A stretch of 64,000 nucleotides of DNA, taken from positions 22,886,237 through 22,950,236 of the forward strand of contig CM048844.1 of the NCBI GenBank assembly GCA_026545765.1. The letters run 5' to 3'. Shown piece by piece: positions 35,504 to 48,311 of this stretch. Source of the DNA: Plantago major. Its lineage: Eukaryota > Streptophyta > Magnoliopsida > Lamiales > Plantaginaceae. A program made the translations under genes and the position numbers. The notes below the pieces were generated by a model. That model did no database searches and was not told where the DNA came from. It saw only the letters and a list, made by a program, of their open reading frames with translations. Each line of letters opens with the position of its first letter. Positions within the stretch are counted from its first letter, which is position 1.

Positions 35504-36067
35504 CTACAATAACACCAGCATTACACTATTAAAAAAAATTGATAATCGATCGCTACTTCAACACAAACACACAACATTTAAATCCAACTCTAGTCGTGCA
35601 TCAGATCACGTATACGATCACAAGAAAGCTAACTAAATTTTACACGTTGAATATAACCACTTCACTAAAATGTACACCAATACCATACTCCAAATCAGAT
35701 TCACATTACATCCTAATAAAACACGCTCAAAAGCATCAATCCCTTTCATCAAACAATCACATCCACAACGACATTCAATTCATTTCAGACTAAAATAAAC
35801 AACACAGGTCTCAATTTGCAAAACGTATCGCGTCACAGTTAAGTTATAACTCGAATCACGTGTCCGTACAGAAAATGTGAGCTGCTCAATACTAAACATG
35901 TATATATGGGTGCGATACAAATTAGAAATGATAAGACATACATTCTACAGATCGATCGATGAAAACACAATCAGATCGGAAACAAATCAGATCATTGAAA
36001 TCGAAACAGAGTACATTCGAGATCTCACTATGAACATTGAGAGAAAAGCGAAATCGAGAAGGAATAC
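35504..36067 (-). other. Leader intron of the actin gene
   Basis: The minus strand reads CCAAG/GTATTCC at 36067-36068 (donor) and TTGTAG/TGCAT at 35503-35504 (acceptor), ten bases before the ATG. The leader exon lies at about 36068-36250. This matches the 5' UTR intron typical of plant actin genes. Confidence 0.8.
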
Positions 36068-36299
36068 CTTGGAGGTAGAGAGAAAGGGAGGTGATCGAGC
36101 AGAGAAGAGTGGATGGATCGTGAATTGGAGCTCGGTGGTGGCGTAGTTGTATGTAAGTATGTGTATGGGTGGGTGGTGGCCCTGTCTTTTTGCCGCCTGA
36201 GATGGAGAAATGGTGGAACGCGAAAGAGAAGGAAGGGAAAGAATGGGTGGTGAACACACACAAAGAAACCACTGCCTTTATTTAGTAGGATTTGAAACA

Positions 36300-38690
36300 T
36301 TCAACACCTTTTTTTTTTATTTCTTTGCTGTATTTTTCTCTTTCTTTTTTAATTTTTTGGGGAAAAAGTATCATTGCCTTACGTGGCTCCGTGTGTTAGG
36401 CTGTGACAACCAACATGGAGAATGATTACACTTTGGCCTTTTTGCATTTTGACAACCGGACTTGGGAAATTCAGGTCCAATTTTATTTACACTCAACTTC
36501 GTCGTCGTTTTAACTTTTGAGTGGTAAAATTATCAAGTAATTGTTTGGCCACTAATGTAAATCACCAAAACCTGTTAAAAATATCTAAAAATATTTATTT
36601 TAACATAGTTTTCATAATTTTAATTGCTTGTCAACCAGCTTGTAACAAGGTCAATATCAATGATGTTGCACACAATATAAATATAAAAAGTTTGAAACCG
36701 GACGGATTGATATATATGTCTCACTCATATATTTGTGTTTAGTGTGCACATTGATCTCACTCATAACATAGAATAGAATGAACTGTTATAAGTACTTTTG
36801 TAAGCTATCTTATCAAGCTCGGACAATCGCCGCAGACAATCAACTGATGGAGCATGAAGGTTCAACCATATTTACCCGAACCAACTTGATGTGATATGCA
36901 TTTATTTGATTTAGGATTGAGTCTAAGACTATCTCAACTTGTTGTGGTTTAACTTGACTTTCGTGGTTTGCAGGGTATTACGTGAGCCAGGGGTTTATCT
37001 TGTGTACACCCGATTGGTAGAGGCGGTAGTTTCCCGGCGTGTCCAAAAAAATGTATTATACATTTTCCACCTCCATCAGTGATAATAGATCACTAACATA
37101 ATGACCTTGGTTAAGATTTCCTTAGATAAGTGATAGTAAAATACAAAGAAAGAACAACATTTTGACATTTTTATTTTTTACTTTTTCTTTTTCTTTATAA
37201 ACTCAACAAGCCGACTCGGATTTTTATCGGTTTGTGGAGTTTTTGGCGTGATAAGATCACCAAAACATAGGTTGTAAATTGTAATTACGAGATGTAAAAC
37301 CTAGACTAGATTATGTAAGACACCACCCTGGTAAATGTATTCAAAACATTGAAGCTAATGATTCGGTCGACTCATCTTGGATCCAATGTAGTAATATATC
37401 CCCGTGCAATTGCAAGTTTCATTAGTTTAATCGTGCTCTGAAAAATTGAAGGTTTAGAAGGACATGGGACCAGCAAAATAATGTAACTCGGCTCTTTTCA
37501 TTCGTGATAAAATTGTAAGATGTTGTATCTCATATTGAATGATAGACATATTCATTGGATATTCTAGTTCCTTATGGTAAGTAGGCTCTAATGTGGCGAG
37601 TCAAAGTACGTTAACATCTTGTGTCATTAGTCTTGCCATGTTTTGGGTTTAGTTTTGTTTATGTGCCTAAACATTGTTGGTTGATTTATTGCAACTATGA
37701 CATATTGCATTTTGTGTTCTGAGTCGTATAAAACCGGTTGTTGAGTATCCAGCCTAGTTCACTGTTGAGCCTCCATTGTTGAAGCTTGAGTTAATATAAA
37801 TAACTAGATTACACGCATCTCTACAAGTTCGAGCTTTTAGATGAGATGTAATTCTATCAAGAAGTGGGTTGGTTTTTTTATTGTAGTAGAGTCGTGAGTT
37901 TAGCTCTCCTCCTACATGTAATTTTGTTCTTGTTGAATGAAAGAGTTTTCCAACCCAACACCGGTGTCATCTGTGTGGAAGCTATTCATCGATCAATGGT
38001 TTCAAGCAAGTATGGAGTATTTAAAAATCCATGAATATATCGTTGCAAGATTAGGCGTTGCATCGGTAGGTGATGCAAGTTCAGAGTTTAGCAGCCATCT
38101 GACTTGTGGAAAATTGAAAATAAAATTAAATAAAGCATTCTTAATGTAGCATGGTTTAGGACCTTCAGGTGTTACATTGCACGCACAAGGAATTGCTAAA
38201 CATGGAGAAGGCTCATAGGGCCTTTATATTGTCACATTGTGTCCAAGGAAGAATAAGAAGAGTTATGATGTATTGGGAAAAATGTGAAAGTGTTGTATAT
38301 CACTAACCCCTTATCAAGCAAGTTGTGCTTGAGGTCTAGTTACAGTACTAAGTCACAGCTCCATAACCTCTTATAAGGATCTAGACTCTAGAGCCTGAGA
38401 TGCAAACTGGAAGAGAGAGTGTCTCTTTTAGGTGCTCTAAATATTTAGATTCCAAACTTAAGTACAGTGGTTAGTGGATTATGATTTTAATAAAGAAAGC
38501 ACTAAAAACATAATATACTAGTTCGAAAATATTAGCCATAGATGTTGAATGTTAGGTCGTAATAGCTCTGCACTTAATTCGTTTCAATCAATTTGACACG
38601 TACATTATTTTATTAATCGGCCCAAACAATTATATACGTTATATATGCAGTTTGCTGAACAGGAAAAAAAGTAATAGGTGTAGGGTTTAT
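36300..38690. other. Actin upstream flank and gene-free spacer
   Basis: T-rich tracts around 36310-36360, then AT-rich DNA. A frame at 37937-38149 has no recognisable family. No transposon ends found. Confidence 0.45.
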
Positions 38691-38694
38691 AACT

Positions 38695-38911
38695 TTTTTT
38701 TTTTGAAGCAAGTGCATATTTTCTCATTTCAAAAATAAATAAGTACATAAGTCGATCCGAAGATCCAAACTAGGACACAACCACTCACCAACAGATACCA
38801 CAAGTCTACCTTACCCAAGACCTAGTCTATCAAGCCTTTGGACATAATCCAACATAACCTGCTTACTATTAAATCTAGCAGCAATTATGCTAATAATATC
38901 CCGCGCAGTAA
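38695..38911 (-). mobile_element. 5'-truncated LINE tail with 16-bp target duplication
   Basis: The insert is bounded by perfect copies of TGTAGGGTTTATAACT at 38679-38694 and 38912-38927. It begins on the plus strand with a T run, i.e. a poly-A tail on the minus strand, preceded there by GTACTTATTTATTTTTGAAA. Long target duplication plus poly-A and 5' truncation is the mark of target-primed reverse transcription (LINE, or a LINE-mobilised transcript). Too short to show any coding domain. Confidence 0.8.
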
Positions 38912-39107
38912 TGTAGGGTTTATAACTATTATATGTAATATGTATAGTATCTTAATTTTTGGGCCTTTAGGATTTGCATGTATGGTTTTCCTACAAGTCC
39001 AACTCATCAGGTTTTCACATATTTTTAGGCTTTTTTTAATGTCTTAGTGGTATATATATATATATATATATATATTTTCCCATTAATCTAACAGTAGTTT
39101 AAACACA

Positions 39108-39352
39108 AAGTCTCATGGTCTGCAGATAACTTATCTAGAAACGTCTTATGTTATCGAAAAAATCATTCATGTTATTAATTAAAACGTTTATATTATTAAC
39201 GAAATGAGTCTTGTTGTAATATGAAAAAAAATACAAATGTTGAGAACATATGTATTTTTATTAATAATATCGATGATTTTCTTGACAATATATGTCAGTC
39301 TCTAGATAAATTATCTATAAACCATTTCTCAGGAGACTTACTCTTGTTTAAA
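39108..39352. mobile_element. MITE-like inverted-repeat segment
   Basis: The left end AAGTCTCATGGTCTGCAGAT and the right end (reverse complement AAGTCTCCTGAGAAATGGTT) are imperfect inverted repeats extending into ATAACTTATCTAGA and ATAATTTATCTAGA. Related fragments occur near 16075, 28938 and 53100. The superfamily was not identified. Confidence 0.5.
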
Positions 39353-39394
39353 TAATTGCTTAATTGTTTTACTAGTGAAGAATATTTGACCAAA

Positions 39395-39490
39395 AGTTTT
39401 AGAGACGTTATTTATATCAATATGGTGCACTTCTTTTTTTGGAAATTCATCGATGAGAACTTTAGAGATAAGCGTATTTGTTATGTAACA
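39395..39490 (+). mobile_element. Fragment of the 5S-bearing LTR
   Basis: GTGCACTTCTTTTTTTGGAA, then GAGAACTTTAGAGATAAGCG, matches 32010-32065 of the solo LTR and stops within the 5S-like domain. Confidence 0.5.
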
Positions 39491-40534
39491 GTTTTATAAT
39501 GGAGGAGAAGTTTGGAAGAAAAACATAATGGTCCTAAAGTTTGATTTGGTTTGGCTCACACAGTGCAACGTTTGTTTCTCCCATTATATGTAGTTATTAT
39601 ATTCCAAAACTGTGATTTAACAAGACTCTAGACATAAATCCGTCTTTGACTAGTGATTGTCACCTTAATCAACGAGTCAAACTCCACTTTGACTGCTACA
39701 ATATGAGTAATTTTCACTTTAAATCAAATAAACTTCACATTTTTAAACATCTTTCTAAAACTATACAATCACATACTCAAATGCCTGAAGTGATTTTACC
39801 TATTATTTAGGATTAATTGAATGACTCAGATTTTCAAATGATATCATGGTAAAAACATAAATATGGCAGTACAATCTTTTTACTTTTTGTTAATGTAGAC
39901 CTTTTTTTACCACTAAAGCGATGAATTATCACTTTTGTTTATTAGAGTCGAATTAGTTGTCAGTTATAGTAATTATATATCACTAAATGTACTCCTAGCA
40001 TTTTATACTCGTATCAAGTTATCAATAATACTTTTAACATATTTTTTTCTACAAACTGTTATTGATCCAAGTGGAAATGAATTTGAGTCCACTAAAAGAA
40101 ATATTCCCCTTAGAATTTAGTTGATGTAGAAAACGTCGTTTAGAACAGGACCGATACGTGTACGGTATACCCTACGGAGCCATTCTGTATTGCATATGGG
40201 TTTAAGCCAGACTAATTACGGAAAACACAATAAGAGAGATTTAATCCAACTAATAGACATTTAGTAGGATATATAGATTAAGTTTGTATTTTGTAATATT
40301 ATATGCTATGACAATTTAACCCTTTCACTTCATTCTTATCCTTTCTCTCAATTGTCCAGATCTGTAACCCAAATAGTTGCAGACTAGCTCACAACATCAT
40401 ACAACTCCTCCCAAATAAAACAATTGAGAGTTTGAAAACCTCTTCAATTTTCATTTATTGGGATTTTCTTTCATCTTGCAATTCTGAATCTTTCTGTTGG
40501 AATAAACGATTTATCAACAAATTACCGCCGGGCA
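39491..40534. other. Spacer left of the copia element
   Basis: No gene recognised. The last 170 bp before the copia insertion look like a 5' leader (pyrimidine-rich, CTTTCATCTTGC) and end GGGCATGGAA, an ATG plus one codon interrupted by the retrotransposon. Confidence 0.4.
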
Positions 40535-40539
40535 TGGAA

Positions 40540-41010
40540 TGAAAAAATAATTTTTAAGCAAACAGAGAAGAAAGCAACGAAGTGGTGCAATCAAAAGTAA
40601 AACGGTGCGGCGGATGCCGAAGCAGTGCAAAGTTATATATATCCGAATAACTACATGCCAAAGGATGTAACATTAGCCATTGTATTAGTTGTTGCTGTGT
40701 AAATGAATGGATATGTACATTAAATAGAAAGACACATCTTTTCCTACATGGCTCTTATGAAAATTTGCATCTGTTCATAAGCATCACTTCTAGCAGTATA
40801 AATAGAAGTGCTCGATCTGTCCATTGACACACCAGAAAATTATTCTTTCTTCATTCCACACTATTCATATAAATTCTCAAGTCCTTGTTGTATCCCGAAA
40901 GCGTTCTTAGTGAGGAGAATATTGCTTTTTGGAAAGTGATTTCGTTCACGCCTCAAGTTTTAATTTAAGTATTCCCATACATTTTTGTCTCTATACAATT
41001 ATCTCCAACA
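40540..41010 (+). repeat. 5' LTR of the copia element
   Basis: 471 bp, TG to CA. A promoter TATA box TATAAATA lies at 40797-40804, with AGAAGTG downstream. It pairs with 45593-46070. Confidence 0.95.
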
Positions 41011-41029
41011 ATTAAAAAGCAATATTACA

Positions 41030-44000
41030 ATGGAGGCAGAAAAGAATTCCAGTGTGAATTTCCAATTTCAAGAGAAAGAGTCCATCAAGCTTTATCGTTT
41101 CGACGGAACGAACTATCCAAGGTGGCAAGACCAAATGTCATGGCTGCTCACATCTCTGAATCTGTACTATCTTCTCGCTCCAGACTTGCAACCAATTGAG
41201 GAGCCAAAGGCGGATGATACTGCGGAGCGGAAGGAGAAACTAAGTGCCGACAAAACAAAGCGCACCACCGATGAGATGCTATGTAGAGGGCATATTCTGA
41301 ATTCTCTTACAAGTCGGTTGTACGATGTTTATCGAAACTACAAGACGCCAAAGGAGGTTTGGGATGCGCTTGAATCGAAATACAAGAACCTGAAGAGAGG
41401 TACGGATCGATTTTTGGCACTTAAGTTTTTTGAGTTTACTTTCTCTATGAACATGCCAATTATGGATCAAGTCAGAGAATTGGAGGTCCTTGTTTCCCAA
41501 ATGAGTGAGTTGCAAATAAAGGTCCCTGATGCAATTCAAGTAGCGGCGATCTTTTCGAAACTTCCTTCTACTTGGAATGACCATCGAAGGAAAATCGTGC
41601 ATCCTACAGAAACTTTTAGTATTGAACAGTTCATCACTCATATGCAAATTGAGTGCGAGAATCGAACGAGAGATGAACTAGTTTTGGGTACAAATGTGAA
41701 TCATATTTCTGTTGGTGTTGGTATTGGAACCTCTCGTGGTGCTCCAAATAATCTTCAAGTGCAGAAAAAGAAATTCAAGAATGGCAAAGGCGACAACAAC
41801 TCCAAGAAGTTTCGCCATTGTTTCCATTGTGGAAAGAAAGGAGACTACATCAAATAGTGTCGCTATCGAAACAACAAGAATACTGGTTCTTCAGGCGCAA
41901 ACAATGTAAACATGGTTGGGGCTGAAAACAATTAGTTTGTTGCTATGATAACCGAACTTCATATGGCTTCGGTGACTATGACAAAGGACTGGTGACTTGA
42001 TTCTGGTGCTACTATTCATGTATGTAACAACAAGGCTCTTTTCAAAGTCTACAATGAATTGACCGAGCCCGAAGAAGTCCCTACGGGGAATCATGTTGCT
42101 GCAAAAGTTGCCGGCAAGGGAAGCGTTGAGTTGTCTTTCACTTCCGGAAAGAAACTTGATCTTGTAAATGTCTTCCATGTTCCGGAACTTAGGAAGAATT
42201 TGATTTCTGCAAATTTGTTGTGCAAGAATGGCTTTAAGATTGCACTAGAGCCCGATAAGGCTATTGTAACAAAAAATGGAGTGTTCATTGGAAAAGGATA
42301 CTCTTGTGATGGCATGTTCAAACTCTCTATCAATGAAATGAATTCTGTTGTTTATGTTGTTGAGTCTCCTTTTTTATGGCATGCTAGATTAGGACATTTA
42401 AATTATCGTTATTTACATTATATGTCAAAGCATGGTTACATTAGTTGTAATGATAAATATGAGGATAAATGTGAAATTTGTGTTGAAGCTAAAATGACTA
42501 AGAAACCATTTTCTAAAGTTGAAAGAAGCAGTGAACTGCTTGAACTTGTGCATTCAGATATATGTGAATTGAATGGTAAATTATCTAGAGGTGGAAAGCG
42601 ATACTTTATCACTTTCATAGATGACTATTCAAGATATACACATGTATATCTTATTAGAACCAAGGATGAAGCCTTTGATAAATTTAAGCTTTTCAAATCT
42701 GAAGTTGAAAATTAGAAAGAGAAGAGAATCAAAGTACTTCGAAGTGATCGGGGAGGAGAATATTTTCTGGAGATTTTTAACAAATTTTGTGAAGATCATG
42801 GAATTATTCACCAAAAGACAGCCCCCTATACTCTACAACAAAATGGAGTAGCCGAAAGAAAAAATAGATCCTTGGTTGAAATGATTAATTCAATGCTTAC
42901 GAATGCAAAGTTGCCATTTAATTTATGGGGTGAAGCTTTATTGACAGCATGTTATATTTATAATAGGGTTCCTTTTAAGAGGTTAAGTGCTTCACCTTAT
43001 GAACTTCGGAATAATGGAAGGAAACCAAACTTGAGTTGTTTTAAAGTGTGGGGGTGTGTCGCTTTTTATAAAGTAACAGATCCTCATAAAACCAAGCTAG
43101 GTCCAAGGGGTATCAAAAGTGTGTTTGTTGGCTATGCACAAAATTCTAAAGCATATAGATTATTAAATATGGAGTCTAATGTAATTGTAGAATCTATACA
43201 TGTTGAATTCTTTGAAGATAGGTTCTTGCATAGTACGTTAGAGCCTGAAATTAAAGAAAAACCTCTAGAAACAACACAAACTGGTGTAGAAACATCACAA
43301 ACTTGTGTTGATGTGGGGATTGGTGAGAAATCAAAACTAGTTAGTGAACCAAGTGAATTACGAAGAAGCAAACATGCTAGAAAAGTAAAACACTTGAGTC
43401 CTGACTTTGTTTCTCCCGATTCTATTACTTTCTTGATTGAAGCCAATAGAGAAAAGGTACTTAATACTACACCCATAGTTCTAAACGTTGATAGTGATCC
43501 TAAAACCTTTCAAGAAGCTATGACTTCTAGAGATGCTGCTTTTTGGCAAGAAGCAATAAATGATGAAATATGGACTCGATAATGTCCAACGACACATGGG
43601 TTTTAGTAGATCTTCCACCCGGTTCTAAGCCAATTGGGTGCAAATGGGTGTTTAGAAAGAAGTACGGAGCCGATGGTTCATTACAAACTTTCAAAGCAAG
43701 ATTAGTTGCTAAAGGCTTTACCCAAAGAGATGGTATATATTATTTCGATACTTATGCTCCTGTTGCAAGAATAACATCTATCAGAGTTTTATTTGCACTA
43801 GCTTCAATATACAATTTGCATGTCCATCAAATGGACGTTAAAACGGCCTTCTTGAATGGAGATTTATCGGAAAAAGTGTATATATATGGAGCAACCCGAG
43901 GGGTTTGTACTTCCGGGAAATGAAGCTAAAGTGTGCAAATTGGTTAAATCCTTATATGGATTAAAGCAAGCTCCAAAGCAATGGCATAAGAAATTTGATT

Positions 44001-45073
44001 TGGCAATCTTAGCTAATGGTTTCAAGCACAATGATGCTGATAAATGTGTTTATTGCAAGATGACAAATGAATATGGAGTAATTCTATGTCTTTATGTCGA
44101 TGACAAGATAATAGTCAGTACCAACATGAAAGGTATTGAAGAAACCAAAAAGTATCTAGCTTCTGTGTTTAAGATGAAGGATTTAAATGAAGTAGATACA
44201 ATTTTGGGAATTAAAGTTGAGAGGCATGAAAAATGCTATGCCTTGAATCAAACTCATTATATTGATAAATTACTTGATAAATTCAAGTATCTTGATATAA
44301 AAGAGTGTAATACTCCAATTGATTCTAACATGAAGCTTCAAGAAAATAGTGGGCGCGTCGTGGCTCAACTAGAATATGCTAGCGTGATTGGAAGTCTTAT
44401 GTATGCCACACATTGTACAAGGCCAGATATATCCTTTGCGGTTAATACATTGTCGAGATTTACTACCAAGTCTAGCCCACACCATTGGGTAGCAATTGTG
44501 AGAATTTTGGGTTATCTTAAAAAGACAAGAAAATTGAAACTTGTTTATAATGATTATCCAAATGTGCTAGAAGGGTATTGCGATGCAAGTTGGATGTCAA
44601 GTACAACTGGATGTAAATCTACTTCAGGGTGGATATTTTCATTAGGTGGTGGGGCTATAAGTTGGGCATCTAAGAAACAAACTTGCATTTCACATTCAAC
44701 CATGGAAGCAGAGTTCATAGCCCATGTTGCGGCAGACAAAGAGGCAAAATGGATAAGAGATTTATTATTAGATATTGGGTTGTAGCCACAACCGATGTCT
44801 GCCATATCTTTGTATTGCGACAGCCAAGCCACGATGTCTAGAGCATTTAGTGATGTCTATAACGGAAAATCTAGACATTTGCGGCTGAGACACACATATG
44901 TGAGAGAATTGATAATGAATGGAGTGATCACTATAATATATGTGAAGTCTGGAGAGCATTTAGCGGATCCTCTCACTAAGTCACTTGCGAGAGACTTGGT
45001 AAAGCGTACCGCGAATGGTATGGGACTTAAATTAGATTTAAGCACCGATAATGGGAACCCAACTTTTAATTAG
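41030..45073 (+). pseudogene. copia gag-pol, inactivated by stops and frameshifts
   Basis: Gag starts at ATG 41030 (MEAEKNSSVNFQFQEKESIK). The CCHC knuckle CFHCGKKGDY has Asp in place of the usual His and is cut by TAG at 41855. Further in-frame stops are TAG 41933, TGA 41993 (just before protease LDSGAT), TAG 42713 (in integrase) and TAG 44783. Integrase shows its H-H-C-C finger (42380-42500) and core. Reverse transcriptase shows YVDD near 44094; RNase H shows CDASW and SHSTMEAEF. Two frameshifts occur: near 43572, at the integrase/RT border, and near 43880, at a TA-repeat expansion. All five stops allow a C-to-T or G-to-A origin. The element cannot make its polyprotein. Confidence 0.93.
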
Positions 45074-45592
45074 TAACAACTAATTTTAAAAGTTCAATGG
45101 GTAATAACAAGTTTCCATTATGTGTTTGACAGTACTAGTAAAGTCTCATAACATTTTACTATAAGACTAGTACTGACAATTGCGTACATGTTATTACATG
45201 TGAGGATAGGCTTGTGCCTTTAATGAAGTCTATATAATTTTGTATGTATTTAGCAGTTGGGACAAAGTAGAGACTTCACCTAGTGAACATAGAAGTGGTG
45301 CCGCTTCTGTAGGATAATGTGTTATCCTATAAATGTCACGAAATTAGGATTAGCACATGGCCATATATAATCGTGCTAAGGATGTTGTTGAGGCATATAT
45401 GAATTTTAGATGAATATTAAATGTGGTGTGTTATCGGTGGTTACATTAGGGGTTGAGGTACAATCCGTGGAAACCTACAACTCCGTAATCACCTTATGAT
45501 ACATCCACTAATTAGAGGTCCAAATCGAAAGATACTTCTTTGTATTTTTAATATTTGTCTGGTGGAAATTTGCTTACAAATTAGTGGGGGAT

Positions 45593-46070
45593 TGAAAAAA
45601 TAATTTGTTAAGCAAACAAAGAAGAAAGCAACGAAGTGGTGCAATCAAAAGTGAAACGGTGCGGCGGATGCCGAAGCGGTGCAAAGTTATATATATCCGA
45701 ATAACAACATGCCAAAGGATGTAACATTAGCCATTGTATTAGTTGTTGTTGTGTAAATGAATGGATATGTCCATTAAATAGAAGGACACATCTTTTCATA
45801 CATTGCTCTTATGAAAATTTGCATCTGTTCATAAGCATCACTTCTAGCACTATAAATAGAAGTGTTTGATTTGTCCATTGACACACAAAAAAATTAATCT
45901 TTCTTCATTCCACACTCTTCATATAAATTCTCAAGTCCTTGTTGTATCCCGAAAGCGTTCTTTTCTTAGTGAGGAGAAATATTGCTTTTCGGAAAGTGAT
46001 TTCGTTCATGCCTCAAGTTTTAATTTAAGTATTCCCATACATTTCTGTCTCTATATAATTATCTCCAACA
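45593..46070 (+). repeat. 3' LTR of the copia element
   Basis: 478 bp, TG to CA, colinear with the 5' LTR. It carries TTCTTTTCTTAGTG where the 5' LTR has TTCTTAGTG. Confidence 0.95.
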
Positions 46071-46075
46071 TGGAA

Positions 46076-46499
46076 TATTCCGGTCACCGGACTCTTAGGA
46101 AAGGTGAAGATTGATGCATAGATTTGCCGTTTATAGCTGGTCATTCATCATGTACACTCCTCTTTTTGCACAGGTAGATTTGTCTTTTTTTCCCCTTATT
46201 TTCCTAATCTTGCATCCATGATTCATATCTCTCCAAGTTTTCAAGGATACGAGTCCTTCCATTATACCGGGTCAGCTTGAATTTATGTTGAAGACGCAGT
46301 AATATGTAGCTGCTACAGAACTCTAGATTAAGGCAAATTAATAATCATAATCCTTCGTAATTAATTTGGTGTAATTAGATGTACAGAACAGCTCCTACCT
46401 CTCTATCTATTGCATTAGAATGTGATAACACGCTACACGTGTTATTGTGGCATAGTTACAAATAATATAAAAAGTATATGAAGGTAAGTATATACCATC
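46076..46499. other. Spacer right of the copia element
   Basis: Opens with the continuation of the interrupted frame (EYSGHRTLRKGED then stop). No gene recognised. Confidence 0.4.
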
Positions 46500-47646
46500 G
46501 TTGTTTCTGATAATGGATTGTTGAATTAATGTTGGGGTTAATGCGAATTGATCTGTTTCAATTTGATTAAAGAAGATGGAAAAGAACTATTGGTTATCGT
46601 TGTTTTTTTTGAATGATGAATTGATTTTGTTGGGTTGAATTACAGATTTAAATTTAATTGGAGAATGCATATTGAGTTTTTTTTAATGATGAACTGATTA
46701 TGTTGGGGTTGATTTGGGGTTTGGAATTTAATTGTAAAAAACAAATTGAGTTTTTTCCCATGAAGAATTGAATTTGTTGGAGTTATGTTAGAGTTTAGAA
46801 TTAGAAGGAACAAGACATATTATTTTTTGTAATTAAAGTCTAATTTACATATATATTACAAATCGGTTCAATTTAACTTACATTAAATCTTCAATTCTTG
46901 TATTCTGATCATTCACTTATATATATACTAGAAGTTACGCTTCTGCCACGTGTGAAGCAGCGTAGGTCTTGCTCTATGGTTTGCCAAGTTACATTTGATC
47001 TAAGTTACATTTGTCTTAGTACAATTCTACAGATACTCAAGATCAAATATCTTCTTCTCATCATTCGACTTAAAATGGTCATCAGTTCAACACCATTCTT
47101 TTCTCAGATCAACACCATTCTTTTCTCAGATCAAAACTAAAATTCCCATAAATCTAAGGCTTAACAGAAACCTGAAATGGGGTTGAGCTCAAAGGAGAAT
47201 CTCCACTTTCACCACGAAATTGACCCTCCATTTTTCATTTGAGGACACTACCGATGTCGCTACTACTATTTGGGGAGCTGGAATCACTAGTTTCACTTCG
47301 GAGTAACATATTAAATCCAGCTTCATTCGGTGATTGGGGAACCATGTTGTCTTTTCTATCAATTTCATTTGACCTAATTGATAAGGTGCAGAGAGATGGA
47401 AATTACCGTTCACTTGTAAGCGGGAAGTCTTCCTATACTGAATCAACTCCTCCATTATAAGGTTTGTTTCAGCATGTCATCTTGACAAATCATTTGATTC
47501 AATTCTGGTAGATAAAGCTATGAAATAATTAAGCTGAGAGTCAGGAGAGTTCAAGTACCAGTTTTCTGTTATCAATCTAACATAACACACAACAAATTCA
47601 AAAAACATGCAAAATTATGGCAGACACAAAACTAAAAACAGCACCC

Positions 47647-48311
47647 TTAAGAGGCATGGGTGTGCTCTTCCTCAGCAGCAGCTTCAAATGTTTCACCAGC
47701 GACAAGTTCAGGGACATCATCGTCGTCGTCCTCTGCTGTCACGGTAGCACCAGCACCAGTGGCAGGTGCCTGTTTCTGGAACTGTTCTGCCAGTTTCTTC
47801 AAATTCTCCAAGTTACCAGGACCTGAAATATATTACAATAAAGCTTCTGTGAGCCAAGTGTTTAGCAAAACAAATTTAAGCTACAGGAACACAAGTGAGT
47901 CATAACTACTTACCTAATAGGTGGATGATTTGGGGAAGAATGTCTTGCAATTCTGACGAAATAAAAAGGAAAGGACAAGCATATCAATATGGATGTAAAT
48001 GAAACCCAACACGAATAAAAAATGAATGATTACATTATATAGAATTGCCAATGTACTTTGAACAAAAGATCAACAACCTCAACGACAAAATAAAACTTCC
48101 CGCTGATTCATTTTCACAAAATGCACATAAAAATATTTCTGGAGGGAAATAAATAAGGTTAATAGTTTGGATAAGAGTTAAAACAGAGAAGGGAACATAC
48201 TCTTGGTCTGGGGAGTGCCCCTAACAACCCAAGTGTTGGCAGCAATAGATGATCCTTCTGTTCCCGTTGCGTATTGTATAGGGACATTGGTAAGGTTGTA
48301 GTCCATTGTGT
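47647..48311 (-). pseudogene. BTF3 / NAC-beta-like gene, 5' half missing
   Basis: Three exons: 48201-48311, 47914-47952 and 47647-47822. They read in phase from a possible ATG at 48306 to a stop, 106 residues in all. SIAANTWVVRGTPQTKKLQD, then ILPQIIHLLGPGNLENLKKL and AEQFQKQAP, then an acidic tail (DDDDDVPELVAGETFEAAAE), match the C-terminal half of plant basic transcription factor 3, the beta subunit of the nascent-polypeptide-associated complex that contacts ribosomes. The 20 residues before SIAAN are diverged, and the N-terminal part of the NAC domain is absent. Introns are kept, so it was copied from DNA, not mRNA. Splice sites are intact, so a short transcript is possible. It lies inside a repeat-bounded segment, suggesting gene capture. 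Pseudogene status is inferred from truncation. Confidence 0.75.

Larger units (their letters stand above)
40535..46075 (+). mobile_element. Full-length Ty1-copia retrotransposon with 5-bp target duplication
   Basis: LTRs 40540-41010 and 45593-46070 both run TGAAAAAATAAT to ATCTCCAACA and are flanked by TGGAA (40535-40539 and 46071-46075). The domain order is gag, protease, integrase, reverse transcriptase, RNase H, which is the copia order. A purine-rich TTAGTGGGGGAT precedes the 3' LTR. The usual tRNA-Met primer-binding site is not recognisable after the 5' LTR (ATTAAAAAGCAATATT). The LTRs differ at roughly 20 or more positions, including a short TTCTT insertion, so the insertion is not recent. 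Confidence 0.97.

Noticed and set aside
37937..38149. 70-codon plus-strand frame
   Set aside because: No recognised domain, no splice or leader context, within gene-free DNA.
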